In this document: in pieces, positions 60,380 to 64,000 of the stretch
Layout: each line of letters begins with the position of its first letter
How positions within the stretch are numbered: the stretch's first letter is position 1
Assembly (NCBI GenBank): GCA_032209605.1
Contig: JASFXZ010000013.1
Span: 7,959,401 to 8,023,400, forward strand
DNA from: Mactromeris polynyma
Lineage: Eukaryota > Mollusca > Bivalvia > Venerida > Mactridae
Direction: 5' to 3'
Length of the DNA: 64,000 nucleotides
Made by a program: the position numbers and the translations under genes
Notes under the pieces: model-generated
The model's input: the letters and a program-made list of their open reading frames with translations, nothing else
Told to the model about the DNA's origin: nothing
The model's database searches: none

Positions 60380-60940
60380 CAAAATTCCACCGAAATACAC
60401 CGTAAACCACTCAAATACTGAAAACCACCAACATACCTACCTAAATAAACCGAAAACTGACAAAATAGCTACCAAATTGCACCGAAAACCATCATAATAG
60501 CTACCGGAAACCATCATTATAGCTACCAAATTGCACCGAAATCCATCATTATAGCTACCAAATTGCACCGAAAACCACCAAAATATACACCTAAATAAAC
60601 CGAAAACAACCAAAATAGCTACCGGGATGCATGAAAACCATCAAAATAGCTACCGGAATGCATGAAAACCACCAAAATAGCTACCGGAATGCATGAAAAC
60701 CACCAAAATAGCTACCGGAATGCATGAAAACCATAAAATAGCTACCGGAATGCATGAAAACCACCAAAATAGCTACCGGAATGCATGAAAACCACCAAAA
60801 TAGCTACCGGAATGCATGAAAACCATCAAAATAACTACCGGAATGCATGCAAACCATCAAAATAGCTACCGGAATGCATGAAAACCACCAAAATAGCTAC
60901 CGGAATGCATGAAAACCATCAAAATAACTACATAAACACT
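60380..60940. repeat. 31-bp minisatellite, about 10 good copies plus a degenerate left part
   Basis: Unit ACCACCAAAATAGCTACCGG plus AATGCATGAAA. The left part (60380-60600) uses a related unit ending ATTGCACCGAAA. Confidence 0.92.
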
Positions 60941-61339
60941 CATGAAGTCACTATAATAACAACGGAAATATCTCGGACCAATGACGTATTCTATGTAATA
61001 TTTGGTCAGAATGTCTGCGGGAATATAATTGGAATATAATTGTCCAAACATGTAAAAAAGCTGGTCACTGTATGAGATTGTGTGGTGCTTAATGTAATGA
61101 ACTACATGCAGTAATAATGAAACAACCTCTTCAATGTACTGTTAACTAACCACGTAGCGCTTACAATCACAACCTGGTTATATCATTTCATTGCTCTCCA
61201 AATCATCATACAGACGTTGTTCTCATTAAATATTTCATGGTGGTTCGATTATAGCAGAAGGGAAGCGACACGTGAAGGGAATTTGATACATTGCGACAAC
61301 GGCTTACTTACTTGTGGCATAATGACAGGACGCCTAGAC

Positions 61340-61645
61340 TATTTCGGCGCAGACGTACTAACATGGCTTTACTATTTACATATCAGTGTTTTGTAAACCA
61401 ATAAAATCTTACGTTAACCACTAAACCAACTTCTCTTCAACCGAACAGCGTTTGTAACCTTGACGCGGATTGGTCAACCTTTCGATAAAGGGTACGTTAC
61501 GTTACCGAAATCCACTGAATTTCGGTGAATTTACCGAAATCCATTTTGAATCTGGAGACCAGCAATCGTAACATATCGGCAATTTTAATGTTGCATAACA
61601 AATCTGAACCTTCAAATTTGCGGCGACCATTGTTTCTTCTGTATC
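61340..61645 (+). mobile_element. 300-bp dispersed element, copy 3
   Basis: TTTCGGCGCAGACGTACTAA, TTTTGTAAACCAATAAAATC, AACCGAACAGCGTTTGTAAC, GACGCGGATTGGTCAACC, ATTTCGGTGAATTTACCGAA, CAAATCTGAACCTTCAAATT: same order as copy 2. Confidence 0.78.
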
Positions 61646-61649
61646 AGAT

Positions 61650-62670
61650 ACTCTATTAATAACTTGTAACCGAGATTCGTCTTGTTGAAAAAAACGCCGT
61701 GACGGTTTCCCGGCTTCTAGCACGCATACGTTCCTTTATATCAGTAAACTTCGATCGACATCTCATACTGTCCCCATGTTATATCAATTAAAAAAAAAAT
61801 TCAAACTGCATTAAAAAACGACAAAACCAAATAAATAAATTTATATACATGTACTGGCTATTTTCATTCAAACCGTTAATTTTTGTCATAAATTATGATC
61901 GCCATTTTGAATTTAGGTTAGGTTTAAAGACCAGTACAAGTCCGTTACTTGGAGGCCGGGACCGATATGAACAGATGCGGTCCTAAACAATTTCTTTACA
62001 TGTCACGTTTATACCACCATACATTACAGTCGTGCAAGAAATATTTCACAACTGTAAAATGTATGTCCTATTAAATAAATGGAATTTTAGAACAATGTTT
62101 AACTAGATATATTTTCATGAATGTATTCAACTGTAAGAGGAATTATAATTATAACTTTATCTTGTAACAAAACGGTATGTCTGTGGTAGAACTCAGACGC
62201 ATCAATAACTTTTATAACTCAATGATTGTGTACCTTATAGATCTTCATCTCTTGTTAACATGTAATCATGTAAAAATATCAAATATCTTCAAATAAATAT
62301 TTCAAGGGCAGGACTTGCGATCAAAAGAATTGATAGGGTGGAAAATGCAAAGAATGACATTATCTAGCGTTATGATTTCCGCATGTTGCCTGATTAACCA
62401 AGTTTTCAGATAACAAAGACACCTTAAAAAATACAAGATGGTTTCGTATAATAAGGTTTTGTCGTAATCATTTTTTTTTGTAGAGTGTGTTTTATTCTCT
62501 TGATGGTGCATTCTTTAAGATTTTCCCGCAGAACAAAGTTAATGTTTCCAAGCGAGTCTGCCAAGACTCTCGGAAAGACCCGAGGATTTCCGAGCAAGAA
62601 ATATTTTATTATCATCTGGATTTTAGGAAGTTTAGGAGTCCCGAATGAGTCTGCCATCCGTATCAATGGA
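61650..62670. other. No supported gene
   Basis: AT-rich. Overlapping frames on both strands at 62424-62691 have no family I recognise. Confidence 0.4.
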
Positions 62671-62674
62671 TCTG

Positions 62675-62756
62675 TCCATCGATATATCTAACGATCTATT
62701 TATCGATATATCTAACGGTCTTTTTATCGATATATCTAATGGTCTATTTATCGATA
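62675..62756. repeat. 27-bp imperfect tandem leading into the microsatellite
   Basis: TTTATCGATATATCTAA repeated three times with ACGGTC/ATGGTC changes. Confidence 0.8.
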
Positions 62757-63632
<876 letters not shown>

Positions 63633-63724
63633 CTATCTATCTAATCTGTAGACCGATGACGAAATTGTTATATCTGTGGCGGGATATTCAGATGTAGGAA
63701 AAATAGAATTCTACCTTACACTAC

Positions 63725-64000
63725 GTAGAGAAAGTAGCGGTGCCGTGTCTTAAACGTAGAGAAAGCAGTGGTGCGTGTCTTAAACGTAGAGAAAATAGCG
63801 GTGCCGTGTCTTAAACGTAGAGAAAGCAGCGGTGCCGTGTCATAAACGTGGGAAAAGGAGTCCCTATATGTCGGTAGGTAGCGTGATCTCACAGTGCGAG
63901 CTTTGCTCAACAAAATGCGTCCCTATATGTCGATAGGTAGCGTGATCTCACAGTGCGAGCTTTGCTCAACAAATGCGTTCCTATATGTCGATAGGTAGCG
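63725..64000. mobile_element. SINE-body copy with internal tandem amplification, runs off the window
   Basis: AGCGGTGCCGTGTCTTAAAC in a 33-bp tandem (about 4 copies), then GTCCCTATATGTCGATAGG and GCGAGCTTTGCTCAACAAA in a roughly 60-bp tandem (2.5 copies). Same body as 13925-14030. Confidence 0.75.

Noticed and set aside
61502..61723. 73-codon - strand frame with a possible protein look
   Set aside because: Lies mostly within copy 3 of the 300-bp dispersed element; the other copies break the frame.
62424..62691. Overlapping frames on both strands, - strand one starting MIRMADSFGTPK
   Set aside because: No family recognised, no splice support, and it runs into the microsatellite edge; a homology search would be decisive.

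Overview
This is AT-rich eukaryotic DNA: spliced genes with GT-AG introns, tRNA-derived SINE-like elements, many small inverted-repeat transposons and a very large amount of tandem repeat. The repeat types (AGGTCA-rich repeats, elements with CAGGG ends, RT zinc-finger fragments) and the protein sequences suit a bivalve or other mollusc. That is an inference from style; no species marker is visible.

The main gene is the 3' half of WDR24, a subunit of the GATOR2 complex that regulates mTORC1. Eight exons on the + strand (1288-19429) splice in a consistent frame into 387 residues, ending in the family's cysteine/histidine-rich C-terminal zinc domain. The N-terminal WD40 propeller lies upstream of the window. 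Only about 1.16 kb of this 18 kb is coding. The introns hold a 3.9 kb 22-bp satellite inside a 5.3 kb inverted-repeat element, a 44-bp minisatellite that grew from the end of another element, several further arrays, SINEs and MITE-like elements. A 45-bp minisatellite starts about 50 bp after the stop codon.

The second confident gene is a small single-exon CD225/dispanin-type two-pass membrane protein on the - strand (33342-33776). A short - strand fragment at 43444-43806 is the zinc-binding C-terminal tail of a non-LTR retrotransposon polyprotein. No other gene could be supported.

The rest, 20-64 kb, is a series of unrelated tandem arrays separated by short AT-rich stretches. By my own boundaries more than 30 arrays cover roughly 45% of the window. 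Notable ones are a 46-bp array carrying a perfect cAMP-response palindrome in every unit (25.9-26.5 kb), a CpG-dense 31-bp array (37.3-38.0 kb), a 14-bp AT array (41.7-43.0 kb), a 45-bp array of about 41 units (44.4-46.3 kb), a 58-bp array whose every unit holds a near-perfect 32-nt hairpin (47.9-48.6 kb), a 5.5 kb array of 40/45-bp units (52.5-58.0 kb) and about 870 bp of uninterrupted tetranucleotide (62.76-63.63 kb). Several dispersed repeat families recur across the window. Nearly all long open frames come from arrays whose period is a multiple of three or whose unit lacks stops, so I do not treat them as genes.
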